Shown piece after piece: positions 52,821 to 64,000 of a stretch of 64,000 nt of DNA; position 1 is the stretch's first letter; each line of letters begins with the position of its first letter. The translations under genes were made by a program, and so were the position numbers. Source of the DNA: a bacterium (GTDB lineage: Bacteria; Bacillota_I; Bacilli_A; RF39; UBA660); the NCBI GenBank assembly GCA_019423565.1, contig JAHZBE010000007.1, positions 1 through 64,000 of the forward strand, read 5' to 3'. Below the pieces are notes generated by a model. It saw only the letters and a list, made by a program, of their open reading frames with translations, ran no database searches and was not told the DNA's origin.

Positions 52821-55800
52821 GTGGCTTATAAAGTAAAAAAAGTATGTAAAGATCGTGAAAGAAGAGATTTTTCACGCAGTGAGAATTCACTAGAACTTAA
52901 GGATTTGCTTGAAATCCAAAAAAGTTCGTATAAGGACTTTATCGAAGTTGGAATACGTGAAGTATTAGATGAATTATTTCCAGTAGATAATTTTTCTGGT
53001 TCTTTATCACTAGAAATTGGTGATTATTCATTCGATGAACCTAGATTAAGTATAAAAGAATGTAAAGAGAGAAAATCAACGTATGCTGCTCCACTAAAAG
53101 TTCAAGCTCGTTTATTCAACAACGAAACTGGTGAAGTAAAAGAGCAAGAATTATTTTTTGGTGATATGCCAATAATGACTGACAGCGGTACATTTGTTAT
53201 TAATGGTGCTGAAAGGGTTATTGTATCACAATTAGTTCGTTCACCAAGTGTATACTATGGTATGGAAATGGATAAAAATGGTAGAAATATTTTTACGTCT
53301 CAAATTATACCAAATAGAGGAACTTGGCTTGAATACAAACTAAATAGTAAAGACTGTATTGATGTTAGAATTGATAGAAACAGAAAAGTAACTGTTGCTA
53401 CTTTCTTACGTGCATTTGGTTTATCAAGTAATGAACAAATTATAAGTTTATTCGGTGAGGATGAATATCTTTTAAATACAATTGAAAAGGATTCTACATC
53501 TAATACAGATGAAGCTTTAATTGAAATTTATGAAAAGTTAAAACCAGGTGAACCAGCTACTATCGATAGTGCTAAGAATCACATTATTACAAGATTCTTT
53601 GATGCATTTAGATATGATTTATCTAAGGTTGGTAGATACAAATTCAATAAGAAGTTAGATGTTTGTGATAGGTTATTTGGACAAACTTTAGCAGAAGATA
53701 TTATAGTAGATGGACAAGTTAAATATCCAAAAGGTACTGTAATAAATAGAGAAGTATTAAATGAATTAAAACCATTATTTAAAGAAGGTTTAAATTTAAA
53801 AGAAGTAGATATTAATGAAGACCTTGATACTTATAATAAGGTTCAAGTTGTTAAAATCTATGCACCAAATAATCAAGATAAAATATTAACTATAGTAGGT
53901 AATGACCCAACTATAACTGAAAAGAGATTAACAATTTCTGATATTTATGCATCAGTTTCATACTATATAAACCTTTTATCAGGTGTTGGTAGTATAGATG
54001 AAATTGACCATTTATCAAATAGACGTGTAAAACAAGTTGGAGAACTAGTTCAAAATCAATTTAGAATTGGTGTTACTAGAATGGAAAAAGTTATTCGTGA
54101 AAGAATGACAACATTAGATGAAGCAGAAGCTACTCCAAAAGCATTAATTAACATTAGACCAATAACTGCTGTTATTAAAGAATTCTTCGGAAGCAGTCAG
54201 TTATCACAATTCATGGACCAAGTAAATCCAATGTCTGAGTTAACTAATAAGAGACGTTTATCTGCTTTAGGACCAGGTGGATTATCTAGAGATAGAGCTG
54301 CTATGGAAGTTCGTGACGTTAATGAATCACACTATGGTAGAATTTGTCCTATTGAATCACCAGAAGGTGCTAACATAGGTCTTATTACATCTCTTGCAAG
54401 TTATGCAAAAGTTAATGAATATGGATTTATAATGACTCCATATAGAAGAGTTAAAGATGGTATTTTACAAGATGAAATAGATTATTTAACTGCTGATGAA
54501 GAGTTAGATTATGTTATTTCACAAGCAAGAATAAATATTAAAGATAAAAAAATAGTAGATGATGAAATTACAGCAAGATTCCGTGGTGAAAATATAATTG
54601 TAAAAGCAAATGAAGTTAATTATATAGATGTATCTCCACAACAAATTATATCTGTAACAGCATCATGTATTCCATTCCTAGATCACGATATGGCACACCG
54701 CGCCCTAATGGGATCAAACATGCAACGTCAAGCATTACCACTTTTAAAAGCAGAAGCTCCATATGTTGGAACTGGTATAGAATATATTGCTGCTAGAGAC
54801 AGTGGTGCAACAATAGTTGCTAAAGCAGATGGTATTGTAGAATACGCAGATGGTAAAAAGATAATTGTAAAAACTAAGGGTGGTAAAGACGTTTATACAC
54901 TAATGAACTTTGAAGGATCAAACGGTGGAACTTGTTATCATCAACGTCCAATAGTTAAAGCTGGAGACAAAGTTGAAAGAAATATGATTATTGCTGATGG
55001 ACCAAGTACAGATAAAGGTGAACTTGCTCTTGGTAAAAACCTAACAGTAGCATTTATGACATTTAATGGTTATAACTATGAAGATGCTGTTATATTAAAT
55101 GAAAGATTAGTAAAAGATGATGCATTTACATCAATTCATATAGAAAGTTATTCAATCCAATGTCGTGATACAAAACTTGGACCAGAAGAAATAACTAGAG
55201 ATATTCCTAATATATCTGAAGATGCAAGAAAGAATCTTGATGCTGAAGGTATTGTAAGAATAGGTACAGAAGTAAAAGAAAATGATATTTTAGTTGGTAA
55301 AGTTACTCCAAAAGGAATGGTAGAACTTACAGCTGAAGAAAAATTATTACATGCAATATTTGGAGAAAAAACAAGAGAAGTTCGTGACACATCACTTCGT
55401 GTTCCACATGGTGGAGATGGTATCGTTCATGATATTAAAGTATACACTAAGAAAGATAACGACGAACTTGCAAGTGGAGTATCTAAAGAAATAAGAGTAT
55501 ATATTGCTCAAAAGAGAAAAATCCAAGTAGGAGATAAAGTTGCTGGACGTCATGGTAACAAGGGTGTTGTTTCACTAGTATTACCACAAGAAGATATGCC
55601 ATTTATGCCAGATGGTAGACCAGTAGATATCATACTTAACCCACTTGGTGTTCCATCTCGTATGAACCTAGGACAAGTACTTGAACTTCACTTAGGTATG
55701 GCTGCTAAGAAACTTGGAGTATATTGCTCAACACCAGTATTTGATGGTGCAAGTATGCAAGATATTGCTGAAATGATGGAAGAAGCTGGACTTGATAAAG

Positions 55801-56417
55801 ATGGTAAGACAGTACTTTATGATGGTAGAACAGGTTTACCATTTGATAGTAGAGTCAGTGTTGGTGTAATGTACATGATTAAACTAGATCACATGGTTGA
55901 TGATAAGTTACATGCTCGTGCTACAGGACCTTATTCATTAGTTACACAACAACCTTTAGGTGGTAAAGCACAAATGGGTGGTCAAAGATTCGGTGAAATG
56001 GAAGTTTGGGCACTAGAAGCTTATGGTGCAGCTAATATCTTACAAGAAATAATGACATTTAAATCAGATGATGTTGTAGGAAGAGTTAAAGCTTACGAAT
56101 CTATCGTAAAAGGAAATAAAATAGAAGCTGCTGGAGTTCCAGAAAGTTTCAGAGTTCTAGTTAAAGAACTTCAAGCATTAGGTCTTGATGTATCAATGAT
56201 AGATGAAGATGGTAAAGAAGTTGGAATTACAGAACTTGAAAAAGAAGAAAATAATGAAAATACAGCATTATCTATTGATGAAATAGAAATAAAAGATATA
56301 AAGAAAAACAACTTAGAAGATGTATTAAAAACTGAAGAAAATAATGAAGAAGAATATGAAGAATTACCTTCGGAAGAAGAATTCGAAAATGACGAAGAAG
56401 AGGAGGATGAAGAATAA
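52821..56417 (+). CDS. rpoB: DNA-directed RNA polymerase subunit beta
   Basis: Catalytic subunit of RNA polymerase. 1198 residues from a GTG ([20 protein letters not shown]) after AGGGGTG. The rifamycin pocket reads [22 protein letters not shown]466 and S481 are the usual residues but N476 replaces His526 (E. coli numbering). [12 protein letters not shown] and the C-terminal [19 protein letters not shown] are standard. A 60-residue acidic tail ending EEEEDEE extends past the conserved core. Its TAA overlaps the rpoC ATG. Confidence 0.99.
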   Translation: MAYKVKKVCKDRERRDFSRSENSLELKDLLEIQKSSYKDFIEVGIREVLDELFPVDNFSGSLSLEIGDYSFDEPRLSIKECKERKSTYAAPLKVQARLFNNETGEVKEQELFFGDMPIMTDSGTFVINGAERVIVSQLVRSPSVYYGMEMDKNGRNIFTSQIIPNRGTWLEYKLNSKDCIDVRIDRNRKVTVATFLRAFGLSSNEQIISLFGEDEYLLNTIEKDSTSNTDEALIEIYEKLKPGEPATIDSAKNHIITRFFDAFRYDLSKVGRYKFNKKLDVCDRLFGQTLAEDIIVDGQVKYPKGTVINREVLNELKPLFKEGLNLKEVDINEDLDTYNKVQVVKIYAPNNQDKILTIVGNDPTITEKRLTISDIYASVSYYINLLSGVGSIDEIDHLSNRRVKQVGELVQNQFRIGVTRMEKVIRERMTTLDEAEATPKALINIRPITAVIKEFFGSSQLSQFMDQVNPMSELTNKRRLSALGPGGLSRDRAAMEVRDVNESHYGRICPIESPEGANIGLITSLASYAKVNEYGFIMTPYRRVKDGILQDEIDYLTADEELDYVISQARINIKDKKIVDDEITARFRGENIIVKANEVNYIDVSPQQIISVTASCIPFLDHDMAHRALMGSNMQRQALPLLKAEAPYVGTGIEYIAARDSGATIVAKADGIVEYADGKKIIVKTKGGKDVYTLMNFEGSNGGTCYHQRPIVKAGDKVERNMIIADGPSTDKGELALGKNLTVAFMTFNGYNYEDAVILNERLVKDDAFTSIHIESYSIQCRDTKLGPEEITRDIPNISEDARKNLDAEGIVRIGTEVKENDILVGKVTPKGMVELTAEEKLLHAIFGEKTREVRDTSLRVPHGGDGIVHDIKVYTKKDNDELASGVSKEIRVYIAQKRKIQVGDKVAGRHGNKGVVSLVLPQEDMPFMPDGRPVDIILNPLGVPSRMNLGQVLELHLGMAAKKLGVYCSTPVFDGASMQDIAEMMEEAGLDKDGKTVLYDGRTGLPFDSRVSVGVMYMIKLDHMVDDKLHARATGPYSLVTQQPLGGKAQMGGQRFGEMEVWALEAYGAANILQEIMTFKSDDVVGRVKAYESIVKGNKIEAAGVPESFRVLVKELQALGLDVSMIDEDGKEVGITELEKEENNENTALSIDEIEIKDIKKNNLEDVLKTEENNEEEYEELPSEEEFENDEEEEDEE

Positions 56418-59400
56418 TGGATGTTAGTAGATTTGAAGGATTAAAAATATCTATTGCTTCTCCTGAAAAGATTCGTGAATGGTCTCATGGTGAAGTAAAA
56501 AAACCAGAAACAATAAATTATCGTACATTAAAGCCAGAGAGAGATGGTCTTTTCTGTGAAAAGATTTTTGGACCTACTAAAGACTATGAATGTTCTTGTG
56601 GTAAGTACAAAAGATTAAGATATAAAGATATAGTATGTGATAGATGTGGTGTTGAAGTTACAAAGGCTAAAGTTCGTCGTGAACGTATGGGTCATATTGA
56701 ACTTGCAACTCCAGTCTCACATATCTGGTTCTTTAAAGGTGTTCCATCAAGAATGGGACTTGTACTAGATATGTCACCAAGAGATTTGGAAGAAGTACTA
56801 TATTTCGTAAGTTATGTAGTAATTAATCCAGGTAATGCACCTCTTGAAAAGAAACAAACATTATCAGATAAAGAATATAGAATATATTATGAAAAATATG
56901 GTAATGGTTTCGAAGTAGGTATGGGTGCAGAAGCTATTAAAAAACTTTTGCAAGAAGTAAATATTGATGAAGAAATTGATAAAATAGAAAAAGAATTAGA
57001 AGGAGCTCAAGAACAAAAGAGAACTAGACTTTTAAAAAGACTAGAAATTCTTGACTCATTTAGAGAATCAGGAAATAAGCCTGAATGGATGATACTAGAT
57101 TGTATTCCAGTTATTCCACCAGAACTTAGACCAATGATTCAATTAGATGGTGGAAGATTTGCAACTAGTGACTTAAATGATTTATATAGACGTGTTATTA
57201 ACCGTAACAATCGTTTAAAGAAATTATTAGAGTTAGGTGCGCCTTCAATCATTGTTCAAAATGAAAAACGTATGCTACAAGAAGCAGTTGATGCTTTATT
57301 CGATAATGGTAGACGTGGTAGAAATGTTACTGGTCCATCTAATAGAGCATTAAAATCATTATCAAGTATGCTTAAAGGTAAGCAAGGTAGATTTAGACAA
57401 AACTTACTTGGTAAACGTGTTGACTATTCAGGACGTTCAGTTATCGTAGTTGGTCCATCTCTTAAGATGTATGAATGCGGTATACCAAAAGAAATGGCAC
57501 TTGAATTATTTAAACCACATGTTATTCGTGGACTTGTAGAAAAAGAAATAGTTCATAATATTAAATCTGCTAAAAAGATGATTGAAAATCAAGATGATAG
57601 AGTATGGGATGTTGTTGAAGAAGTTATTAAAGAACATCCAGTATTATTAAACCGTGCTCCAACACTTCATAGATTAGGTATTCAAGCATTTGAACCTAAG
57701 TTAATAGATGGTAAAGCTATAAGACTTCATCCATTAGTTTGTGCTGCATTTAATGCTGACTTCGATGGAGACCAAATGGCTGTCCACGTACCACTTTCTG
57801 AAGAAGCTCAAGCAGAAGCAAGAATTCTTATGTTAGGTGCTAATAACATACTAAAACCATCTGATGGTAAACCTATAGTTACACCATCACAAGATATGGT
57901 ACTTGGTAACTACTACTTAACAATGGAACAAGAAAGTGAAGATGAAGGTAGAGTATTTAAAAGCCCAGATGCAGCATTAATGGCTTATGATAGAAGAGAA
58001 ATTGATTTACATACAAGATTAGTTGTACCAGTTAAATCATTCAAACATAAGATATTTGCTGATAGTCAAAAGGATAAATACTTAATTACAACAGTTGGTA
58101 AAATTAAGTTAAATGAAATTTTACCAGATGCATATCAATACATAAATGATGGAAGTAAAGAAAATATAAATACAATTACTCCAAGTAAATATTTCGCACC
58201 AATGGGAACTGATTTAAAAGAATTTATTAAAAATCTTCCAATTAGTGAACCACTTGGTAAAAAAAGTTTACAAAGTATAATTGCTCAAGTATTTAAAAGA
58301 TATAAAACAACAGAAACATCTACAATGCTTGATAAATTAAAGAATCTAGGATTCGAATATTCAACATATTCAGGAATTACAATGTCAGCATTTGATATTA
58401 TTGCTGATAGCAATAAGGAACAAATTATTTCTGATGGTAAAAAGAAAGTTGATCAAATTGGTAAACAATATAAGAGAGGTTTAATTACTGAACAAGAAAG
58501 ATATGAAAGAGTAATTGAAGTTTGGAATAATGCAAATGAACAAATTAAAAATGACTTAAGTAAACTTGCTGAAGAAAATCCAAATAACCCAATATTCATC
58601 ATGATGAAATCTGGTGCTCGTGGTAGTTTGGAACAGTTTAGACAGGTTGCTGGTATGATTGGTCTAGTTGCTAAGCCAAATGGTATGACAGTTGAAATTC
58701 CAATCACATCAAACTATACTGATGGTCTAACAGTGGCAGAATACTTCATGTCATCACATGGTTCAAGAAAAGGTAACGTTGATACTGCCTTAAAAACAGC
58801 AAACTCTGGTTACTTAACTAGACGTTTAGTAGATGTTGTACAAGATGTTATAGTTAAAGAACATGATTGTGGAACAATACAAGGTGTTGTTGTTGAAGCA
58901 TTTATTAATGAAAAAGATGGAAGTGTAATTGAATCACTTGCAGAACGTATTACTGGTAGATATACAAATAAGAAAGTAATTAATCCTGAAACAAAAGAAG
59001 TTATCGTAGATAAGGGTGTTTACATTACTGAACAACTTGCAGATAAGATAACTAAAGCAGGAGTAACATCTGTTGAAATAAGAACAACACTTACATGTAA
59101 AACTGAAAACGGTGTTTGTCAAATGTGTTATGGACGTAACCTTGCAACAAGTAACCCTGTTGAAATTGGTGAAGCAGTTGGTATTATGGCTGCACAATCA
59201 ATTGGTGAACCAGGTACTCAGCTTACAATGCGTACATTCCACACAGGTGGTGTTGCTAGTGGTGACGATATCACTCAAGGTCTTCCTCGTGTTGAAGAAT
59301 TGTTTGAAGCTCGTAATCCAAAAGTTAAAGCTTCTGTTGCAGAAATCGCAGGAGAAATCACTAATATTGAAAATCAAAATGGTAAATATAAAATCAGTAT

Positions 59401-60040
59401 TACAAATGATAAAGAAACAAGAGAACAAACTACTAACTATGGTGTTAAGTTACGTGTAGAAGTAGGAGATAAAGTAAAACCAGGAGATAGATTAAACGAA
59501 GGTGCTGTAAATCCAAAAGAATTACTTGCAGTTACTGACCCAATTACTGTACAAAATTATATTGTACAAGAAGTACAAAAAGTTTATCGTTCTCAGGGTG
59601 TTGATATATCTGATAAACATATTGAAATTATCGTTCGTAAGATGATTTCAAGAATGAGAATAGTAGATGCTGGAGATACTAACTTATTAGTTGGTAAGGT
59701 TGTATCAGTTAATAAATTTACTGATGAAAACAAGAAAGTTATCTTACAAGGTAAGAAACCAGCAACAGCAAGACCATTAATGCTTGGTATAACTAAGGCA
59801 TCACTTGAAACAGATTCATTCTTATCAGCTGCATCATTCCAAGAAACAACTAGAATATTAACTGATGCTGCAATTAAAGGTAAAGTTGATAAACTAGAAG
59901 GATTAAAAGAAAATGTTATAATTGGTAAGTTAATCCCAGCTGGAACAGGTGTTAAGAAATATAGAAATACTGAATTTACATTAGAGAAAGAGTTCTTTGA
60001 TGAAGAACCACTTGATGTTTTAGAAGAAGAATTGTTATAA
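56417..60040 (+). CDS. rpoC: DNA-directed RNA polymerase subunit beta prime
   Basis: Carries the active site. 1207 residues. Zinc-binding CSCGKYKR...CDRCGVEV lies near 60-80, the catalytic NADFDGD at 446-452, the trigger loop MGLVAK-type GLVAKPNG...TAN block follows, and a second zinc site [13 protein letters not shown]. It overlaps rpoB by one base, ensuring coupled synthesis. A strong terminator overlaps its stop. Confidence 0.99.
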   Translation: MDVSRFEGLKISIASPEKIREWSHGEVKKPETINYRTLKPERDGLFCEKIFGPTKDYECSCGKYKRLRYKDIVCDRCGVEVTKAKVRRERMGHIELATPVSHIWFFKGVPSRMGLVLDMSPRDLEEVLYFVSYVVINPGNAPLEKKQTLSDKEYRIYYEKYGNGFEVGMGAEAIKKLLQEVNIDEEIDKIEKELEGAQEQKRTRLLKRLEILDSFRESGNKPEWMILDCIPVIPPELRPMIQLDGGRFATSDLNDLYRRVINRNNRLKKLLELGAPSIIVQNEKRMLQEAVDALFDNGRRGRNVTGPSNRALKSLSSMLKGKQGRFRQNLLGKRVDYSGRSVIVVGPSLKMYECGIPKEMALELFKPHVIRGLVEKEIVHNIKSAKKMIENQDDRVWDVVEEVIKEHPVLLNRAPTLHRLGIQAFEPKLIDGKAIRLHPLVCAAFNADFDGDQMAVHVPLSEEAQAEARILMLGANNILKPSDGKPIVTPSQDMVLGNYYLTMEQESEDEGRVFKSPDAALMAYDRREIDLHTRLVVPVKSFKHKIFADSQKDKYLITTVGKIKLNEILPDAYQYINDGSKENINTITPSKYFAPMGTDLKEFIKNLPISEPLGKKSLQSIIAQVFKRYKTTETSTMLDKLKNLGFEYSTYSGITMSAFDIIADSNKEQIISDGKKKVDQIGKQYKRGLITEQERYERVIEVWNNANEQIKNDLSKLAEENPNNPIFIMMKSGARGSLEQFRQVAGMIGLVAKPNGMTVEIPITSNYTDGLTVAEYFMSSHGSRKGNVDTALKTANSGYLTRRLVDVVQDVIVKEHDCGTIQGVVVEAFINEKDGSVIESLAERITGRYTNKKVINPETKEVIVDKGVYITEQLADKITKAGVTSVEIRTTLTCKTENGVCQMCYGRNLATSNPVEIGEAVGIMAAQSIGEPGTQLTMRTFHTGGVASGDDITQGLPRVEELFEARNPKVKASVAEIAGEITNIENQNGKYKISITNDKETREQTTNYGVKLRVEVGDKVKPGDRLNEGAVNPKELLAVTDPITVQNYIVQEVQKVYRSQGVDISDKHIEIIVRKMISRMRIVDAGDTNLLVGKVVSVNKFTDENKKVILQGKKPATARPLMLGITKASLETDSFLSAASFQETTRILTDAAIKGKVDKLEGLKENVIIGKLIPAGTGVKKYRNTEFTLEKEFFDEEPLDVLEEELL

Positions 60041-60053
60041 TTCTTCTTTTTTT
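60025..60053 (+). terminator. Intrinsic terminator of rpoBC
   Basis: AGAAGAATT pairs with AATTCTTCT, followed by T7. Confidence 0.92.
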
Positions 60054-60060
60054 GTGTTAT

Positions 60061-60091
60061 AAAAAAACAGATATTTCTTTATATCTGTTTA
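60061..60091 (-). terminator. Intrinsic terminator of the XRE gene
   Basis: AAACAGATAT pairs with ATATCTGTTT, with seven T following on the minus strand. It covers the gene's stop codon. Confidence 0.85.
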
Positions 60092-60325
60092 TATTCCTTC
60101 AAATAATTTAGAAATTGGTATATCAAGAGCTAACGAAATCTTATAGATCGTATCTATTGAAAATGTCTTTCTTCCTTTAGTTGATTCAATTCGTCTTATA
60201 AATTCATGTGAAACACCAACTCGCTCTGCAAGAACTGCTTGGGTTATACCTGCTTCTTTTCTATATTTTTTTATATTTAATGCTATTTTTTCATATAAAT
60301 CGTTTTGACCATAAATACTACTCAT
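60089..60325 (-). CDS. XRE-family transcriptional regulator
   Basis: 78-residue protein with a Cro/C1-type helix-turn-helix: LNIKKYRKEAGITQAVLAERVGVSHEFIRRIES (about 16-48), then a short helical dimer part LALDIPISKLFEGI. Start chosen at the ATG with AGGTG six bases upstream. It reads opposite to the rpoBC and tilS blocks and divergently from the zinc-ribbon gene, whose promoter contains a repeat that also occurs at this gene's own start. It is probably a small autoregulator. Confidence 0.88.
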   Translation of the reverse strand: MSSIYGQNDLYEKIALNIKKYRKEAGITQAVLAERVGVSHEFIRRIESTKGRKTFSIDTIYKISLALDIPISKLFEGI

Positions 60326-60342
60326 ATTGATCACCTATATAT

Positions 60343-60395
60343 ATTATGTCAAAAAAAATAAAAAATATATGTAAACAAGGACTTTACATTATGTC
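60343..60395. promoter_or_regulatory. Candidate XRE operators (direct repeat ATTATGTC)
   Basis: ATTATGTC occurs at 60343-60350, upstream of the XRE start, and at 60388-60395, within the -35/-10 region of the divergent gene. The copies are 45 bp apart, in the same orientation. They may be binding sites for the XRE protein. Confidence 0.4.
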
Positions 60396-60411
60396 GAATA
60401 AAGTATATAAT
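60383..60411 (+). promoter_or_regulatory. Promoter of the zinc-ribbon gene
   Basis: TTTACA and a perfect TATAAT with a 17-base spacer, followed by AAAGGAGGATAAGG before the ATG. Confidence 0.85.
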
Positions 60412-60431
60412 AGTCTAAAAGGAGGATAAGG

Positions 60432-60992
60432 ATGAGTAAAATATGTAAAAATTGTAAAAATGAAATTAATTCTGATGCTAAATATTGTCCAATTTGTAAG
60501 AAAAAGCAAGGTGGACTTCCTAAATGGGCAATAGTATTAATAGTTATTTTTGCAATAATTGTATTAGCAATGGCTTTTGGTGATGATACAGATGATTCTA
60601 GTTCAAGTGAGAATAATTCAACAAATAATTCTATTAATAATCAATCAAATCAAACACCTGAAAATATTGAATATGAAAAGGTTTCAAAAGATGATTTAGA
60701 TGATGCGCTAGATAATAATGCTGCTGCGGCTAAAGATACGTATGTTAATAAGTATGTTGAAATAACTGGAAGACTTGGAACAATTGATTCTGATTTAAAA
60801 TACATATCACTAGATTCACCAACTGATGATTATGATTTAAGAGGAATTCATTGTAGAATTAAAAATCAAAGTCAAAAAGATGTTGTTAAAACATTAAGTT
60901 CTAATCAAGAAATAACCGTTAAAGGTAAAATTACTGATGTTGGTGAAATTTTAGGATACAATTTGGATATTACAGAAATTTATGCTAATTAG
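60432..60992 (+). CDS. Zinc-ribbon membrane protein with OB-fold (tRNA_anti-like) domain
   Basis: 186 residues. An N-terminal double-CxxC zinc ribbon (CKNC..CPIC, residues 5-22) precedes one membrane segment (about 32-50), an Asn/Ser linker and a C-terminal OB-like domain (about 80-186). The latter shows ALDNNAAAAKDTYVNKYVEITG, a YISLDS strand and VKGKITDVGEILGYNLDI, the pattern of the tRNA_anti-like family. The function is unknown. Possible control by the divergent XRE protein. Confidence 0.75.
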   Translation: MSKICKNCKNEINSDAKYCPICKKKQGGLPKWAIVLIVIFAIIVLAMAFGDDTDDSSSSENNSTNNSINNQSNQTPENIEYEKVSKDDLDDALDNNAAAAKDTYVNKYVEITGRLGTIDSDLKYISLDSPTDDYDLRGIHCRIKNQSQKDVVKTLSSNQEITVKGKITDVGEILGYNLDITEIYAN

Positions 60993-61001
60993 TATTAGTT
61001 T

Positions 61002-61029
61002 AAAGATTGATTAAATTCAATCTTTTTTT
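61002..61029 (+). terminator. Intrinsic terminator of the zinc-ribbon gene
   Basis: AAAGATTGA pairs with TCAATCTTT and T7 follows. Confidence 0.9.
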
Positions 61030-61070
61030 GTAATTTGAAATGTGTTATAATATATGACAAGGTGATTTAT

Positions 61071-62402
61071 GTGAAAGAATCTATTGATTTTATTAAAAAT
61101 TATGTGACAGAAGATGATTATGTTGTTTGTGCTACTTCTGGTGGTGTTGATTCTATGACACTTTTATATTTATTAACGATTATAAGAAAAAGTATTAATA
61201 TAAATATAATATGTGCTCATATAAATCATAACTTAAGAGAAGAAAGTAAAGAAGAATTTGAATTTGTTAAAGATTATTGTGCTAAGAACAATATAATATT
61301 TGAAGGAAAAATATTTGAAAAAAATATATCAGGTAATTTAGAGTCTGAATTTAGAAAAAGAAGATATAAATTTTTTGATGAGATTGTTAATAAATATAAT
61401 GCAAAGTGTTTATTTACAGCACATCATGGTGATGATTTAATAGAAACAGTATTAATGAGAATAGTAAGAGGTTCATCAATAGATGGTTATTCTGGATTTG
61501 AAAAAGTAACAAAAAGAAATAATTATTATATACTAAGACCACTTATTTTTTATACTAAACAAGATATATATAGTTTTGCACAGGAAAAAGGTATTGAATA
61601 TAGAGAAGATAAAACAAATGAAAGTGATAATTATACAAGAAATAGATATAGAAAATATATTTTACCTAAATTAAAGGATGAAAATAAACTTGTCCACAAG
61701 AAATTTATAAAATTTAGTGAAGAATTAGATGGTGCAAGTAATTTTATAAACAAATATGTGGATAACTTATTAAATAAATACTATAGTAATTATGTACTTG
61801 ATATAACATATTTAATTAATGAAGAAGATTATATATTAAAAAAAGTTATATATAGTGTACTTTATAAAGTTTATAAGGAAAACATTAACGAGATTAATGA
61901 TCAAAATATAACTAGTATTATGAAAATAATTAGATCAAAAAAACCTAACCTAAGTATTGATTTAAAAAATAATATAATTGCAGTAAAAAAATACAATAGT
62001 TTAGAAATCAAAAATAAAATAGAAGAAACAGATTATAAAATTAAATTAGATAGTACTATTAAAACTAGATTTGGTAATATTAGCATAATTCCTAGTTCAA
62101 ATTTAACTAATAATTATATTTGCTATTTAAATAGTAATGAAATAAAATTACCTTTATATATTAGAAATAGAAAACAAGGAGATTTTATTGAAGTTCTAGG
62201 ACTTAATGGTAAGAAAAAAGTTAAAGATATTTTTATAGACGAGAAAATAAATAAGGAAGATAGAAACAGTTATCCTATACTTGTTGACAGTAATGATACA
62301 ATTTTATGGATTCCTGGAATAAAAAAATCCAAATATGATAGATTAAAGATGGGAAAGTATGATATAATAGTATGGTGTACAAAGGAGGAAAACAATGAAT
62401 AA
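61071..62402 (+). CDS. tilS: tRNA(Ile)-lysidine synthetase
   Basis: Converts C34 of the CAU isoleucine tRNA to lysidine. 443 residues from a GTG six bases after AAGGTG. The PP-loop ATP motif is [12 protein letters not shown] (about 22-33). [23 protein letters not shown] [15 protein letters not shown] and RPLI are N-type ATPase motifs. The C-terminal domain has [14 protein letters not shown]. It overlaps ftsH by 8 bases; tilS-(hpt)-ftsH is the Firmicutes order, with hpt missing here. Confidence 0.95.
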   Translation: MKESIDFIKNYVTEDDYVVCATSGGVDSMTLLYLLTIIRKSININIICAHINHNLREESKEEFEFVKDYCAKNNIIFEGKIFEKNISGNLESEFRKRRYKFFDEIVNKYNAKCLFTAHHGDDLIETVLMRIVRGSSIDGYSGFEKVTKRNNYYILRPLIFYTKQDIYSFAQEKGIEYREDKTNESDNYTRNRYRKYILPKLKDENKLVHKKFIKFSEELDGASNFINKYVDNLLNKYYSNYVLDITYLINEEDYILKKVIYSVLYKVYKENINEINDQNITSIMKIIRSKKPNLSIDLKNNIIAVKKYNSLEIKNKIEETDYKIKLDSTIKTRFGNISIIPSSNLTNNYICYLNSNEIKLPLYIRNRKQGDFIEVLGLNGKKKVKDIFIDEKINKEDRNSYPILVDSNDTILWIPGIKKSKYDRLKMGKYDIIVWCTKEENNE

Positions 62403-64000
62403 AAATATACGAAGAAATTTAAGCCCATATATAGCATTAGCATTTATAATGATAGTGGTATATCTTGTTACGGGTGGATTTGGTACTAGTTCTAAAAATA
62501 TAACTTATTCACAATTCCAAAAATATTTAAAAGATGATAAAGTTGAAAAAATGGTAATAGCACCAAGTAAAGAAGGGTCAACATATAACATTGAAGGTAA
62601 ATTGAAAAAATCAAAGAAAAATGAATCTTTCTATGTTGTAGCACCTTTAAGTGATGATACATTAAATTACATTAATTCTATGAAAGAACAAAGTAGCTTT
62701 GATATGACTGTATCTGCAGATCCAGCATCAAGTTTATTTGTTAAATTCTTGAATTGGTTACCATATTTATTATTAATAGGAGCAGCTGCTTTCATTTTAA
62801 TGAAACAGTTAAATGGTATTGCTAGTAGTAATAATAAATCTATGGACTTTGGAAAAAGTAGAGCAAAACTTCAAGAAGATAAAGATAAAGTAACATTTAA
62901 AGATGTTGCAGGTTTATCAGAAGAAAAAGAAGAATTAGAAGAATTAATTGAATTTCTAAAAGAACCTAAAAAATTTACAAAAATGGGAGCAAGAATTCCA
63001 AAAGGTGTACTTTTAGTAGGCCCTCCAGGAACAGGTAAAACATTACTTGCTAAAGCCGTTGCTGGTGAAGCAAATGCACCATTTTATTTTATAAGTGGTT
63101 CAGATTTCGTTGAATTATTTGTAGGTATTGGTGCATCAAGAGTTCGTGATATGTTTAGACAAGCAAAACAAACAGCACCATGTTTAATATTCATAGATGA
63201 AATAGATGCTGTTGGTAGACAAAGAGGAGCAGGTGTTGGTGGAGGACATGATGAAAGAGAACAAACATTAAACCAATTACTAACTGAAATGGATGGTTTT
63301 GGAAGAAATGAAGGAATCATAATCATTGCTGCTACTAATAGACCTGATGTTCTTGATCCAGCATTATTAAGACCAGGAAGATTTGATAGACAAATTACTG
63401 TTTCACTTCCAGATGCAAAAGGAAGAGAAGAAATACTTGAAGTACATGCCAAAGATAAAATACTTGCTAGTGATGTTAATTTAGCAAACATTGCAAAAAG
63501 AACTGTAGGTTTCTCAGGTGCAGACTTAGAAAACTTACTTAATGAAGCCGCACTTCTTGCTGTAAGAAGAAATAAAGATTCAATTACTATGGCAGAAATA
63601 GATGAAGCACATGATAGAGTAATTGCAGGACCAGCTAAAAAATCTCATAAATATACTGAACATGAAAAGAAGGTAGTAGCATTCCATGAAGCAGGACACG
63701 CTGTTGTTGGTATTAAACTAGATGGAGCAAACGATGTTCAAAAAATAACAATCATACCTCGTGGTATGGCTGGTGGATATAACTTAATGCTTCCTAAAGA
63801 AGAAACATATATGTCTACTAAGAAAGAATTACTTGAAACAATTAGTGGATTCTTAGGTGGAAGAGTTGCAGAAGAAATTGTATTCAATGAAGTTACAACA
63901 GGTGCACATAACGATTTTGAAAAAGCAACAAAAATAGCTAGATCAATGGTAACAGAATATGGAATGAGTTCACTTGGACCTGTTCAATTAGAACATCAAG
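62395..64000 (+). CDS. ftsH: ATP-dependent zinc metalloprotease FtsH (cut by window end)
   Basis: Membrane-bound AAA+ protease for quality control and regulator turnover. The ORF starts at an ATG with AAAGGAGG upstream and is open for 535 codons to the window edge, so the C-terminus is missing. A first span (about 12-30) and second span (about 123-142) flank the outer domain. Walker A is GPPGTGKT (near 210), Walker B is FIDEIDAVG, the second region of homology is [10 protein letters not shown], and the zinc motif is HEAGH (near 430). Confidence 0.97.
   Translation, partial: MNKNIRRNLSPYIALAFIMIVVYLVTGGFGTSSKNITYSQFQKYLKDDKVEKMVIAPSKEGSTYNIEGKLKKSKKNESFYVVAPLSDDTLNYINSMKEQSSFDMTVSADPASSLFVKFLNWLPYLLLIGAAAFILMKQLNGIASSNNKSMDFGKSRAKLQEDKDKVTFKDVAGLSEEKEELEELIEFLKEPKKFTKMGARIPKGVLLVGPPGTGKTLLAKAVAGEANAPFYFISGSDFVELFVGIGASRVRDMFRQAKQTAPCLIFIDEIDAVGRQRGAGVGGGHDEREQTLNQLLTEMDGFGRNEGIIIIAATNRPDVLDPALLRPGRFDRQITVSLPDAKGREEILEVHAKDKILASDVNLANIAKRTVGFSGADLENLLNEAALLAVRRNKDSITMAEIDEAHDRVIAGPAKKSHKYTEHEKKVVAFHEAGHAVVGIKLDGANDVQKITIIPRGMAGGYNLMLPKEETYMSTKKELLETISGFLGGRVAEEIVFNEVTTGAHNDFEKATKIARSMVTEYGMSSLGPVQLEHQ

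Overview
The window is about 64 kb of very AT-rich DNA around the replication origin of a spore-forming, low-GC Firmicutes chromosome. It most resembles an uncultured gut Bacilli of the RF39/RFN20 or 'Tenericutes-like' type; that placement is inference. TGA is used as a stop (metG, yabP), so the standard bacterial code applies and this is not a code-4 mollicute. The murE DNPR motif suggests a meso-DAP cell wall. BofA, SpoVT, YabG, Veg, SpoVG, YabP, YabQ and sigma-H indicate endospore formation. ComK and a lone prepilin hint at competence. No tRNA, rRNA, CRISPR array or classical insertion sequence was seen.

Layout. From 0 to 14.3 kb most genes are on the minus strand: two near-identical rpn nuclease genes (71-922 and 5613-6473) flank noc, a small P-loop kinase and the mnmG-rsmG pair. 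Next come a SAM-I riboswitch with a compact metK (plus strand), tpiA, gpsA and mnmE, then a kinase-like orphan and the khpB-yidC-rnpA-rpmH block. The strand switches at about 14.4 kb. murE and murF run rightward into a bipartite oriC: eight DnaA boxes upstream of dnaA (17.29-17.47 kb) and a second cluster with a candidate unwinding element between dnaA and dnaN. dnaN, a membrane protein, comK, recF, gyrB and gyrA follow.

From 27.2 to 28.8 kb lies a chromosome-organisation zone. It holds a perfect Noc-binding palindrome, the SRP RNA, tadA, and six parS sites in 851 bp of otherwise empty DNA ahead of dnaX. From 28.8 to 44.7 kb runs the conserved dnaX-ebfC-recR-bofA-holB-ricT-trmN-rsmI-pth-mfd-spoVT-dut-metG-tatD-ksgA-yabG-veg series. 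From 44.7 to 48.5 kb are the pilin, spoVG, yabPQ, divIC, mrnC, rlmB, sigH and secE. From 48.5 to 60 kb are nusG, the L11/L1 and L10/L12 operons with RNA leaders, and rpoBC. The right end carries an XRE regulator, a zinc-ribbon membrane protein, tilS and an ftsH cut by the window edge.

Most striking points: (1) each full-length rpn gene has a strong internal Shine-Dalgarno and ATG that would make a separate C-terminal protein of about 80 residues, matching the reported Rpn gene-within-gene toxin/antitoxin arrangement, and the two copies share the catalytic half but carry different tails; (2) the ParB-family protein carries Noc-type specificity residues, its predicted operator is in the window, and its linker repeats a motif resembling the FtsZ C-terminal peptide; (3) the parS cluster is dense and one site doubles as the tadA terminator; (4) MetK is unusually short but sits behind a textbook S-box; (5) RpoB carries Asn at the rifampicin-site position 526.
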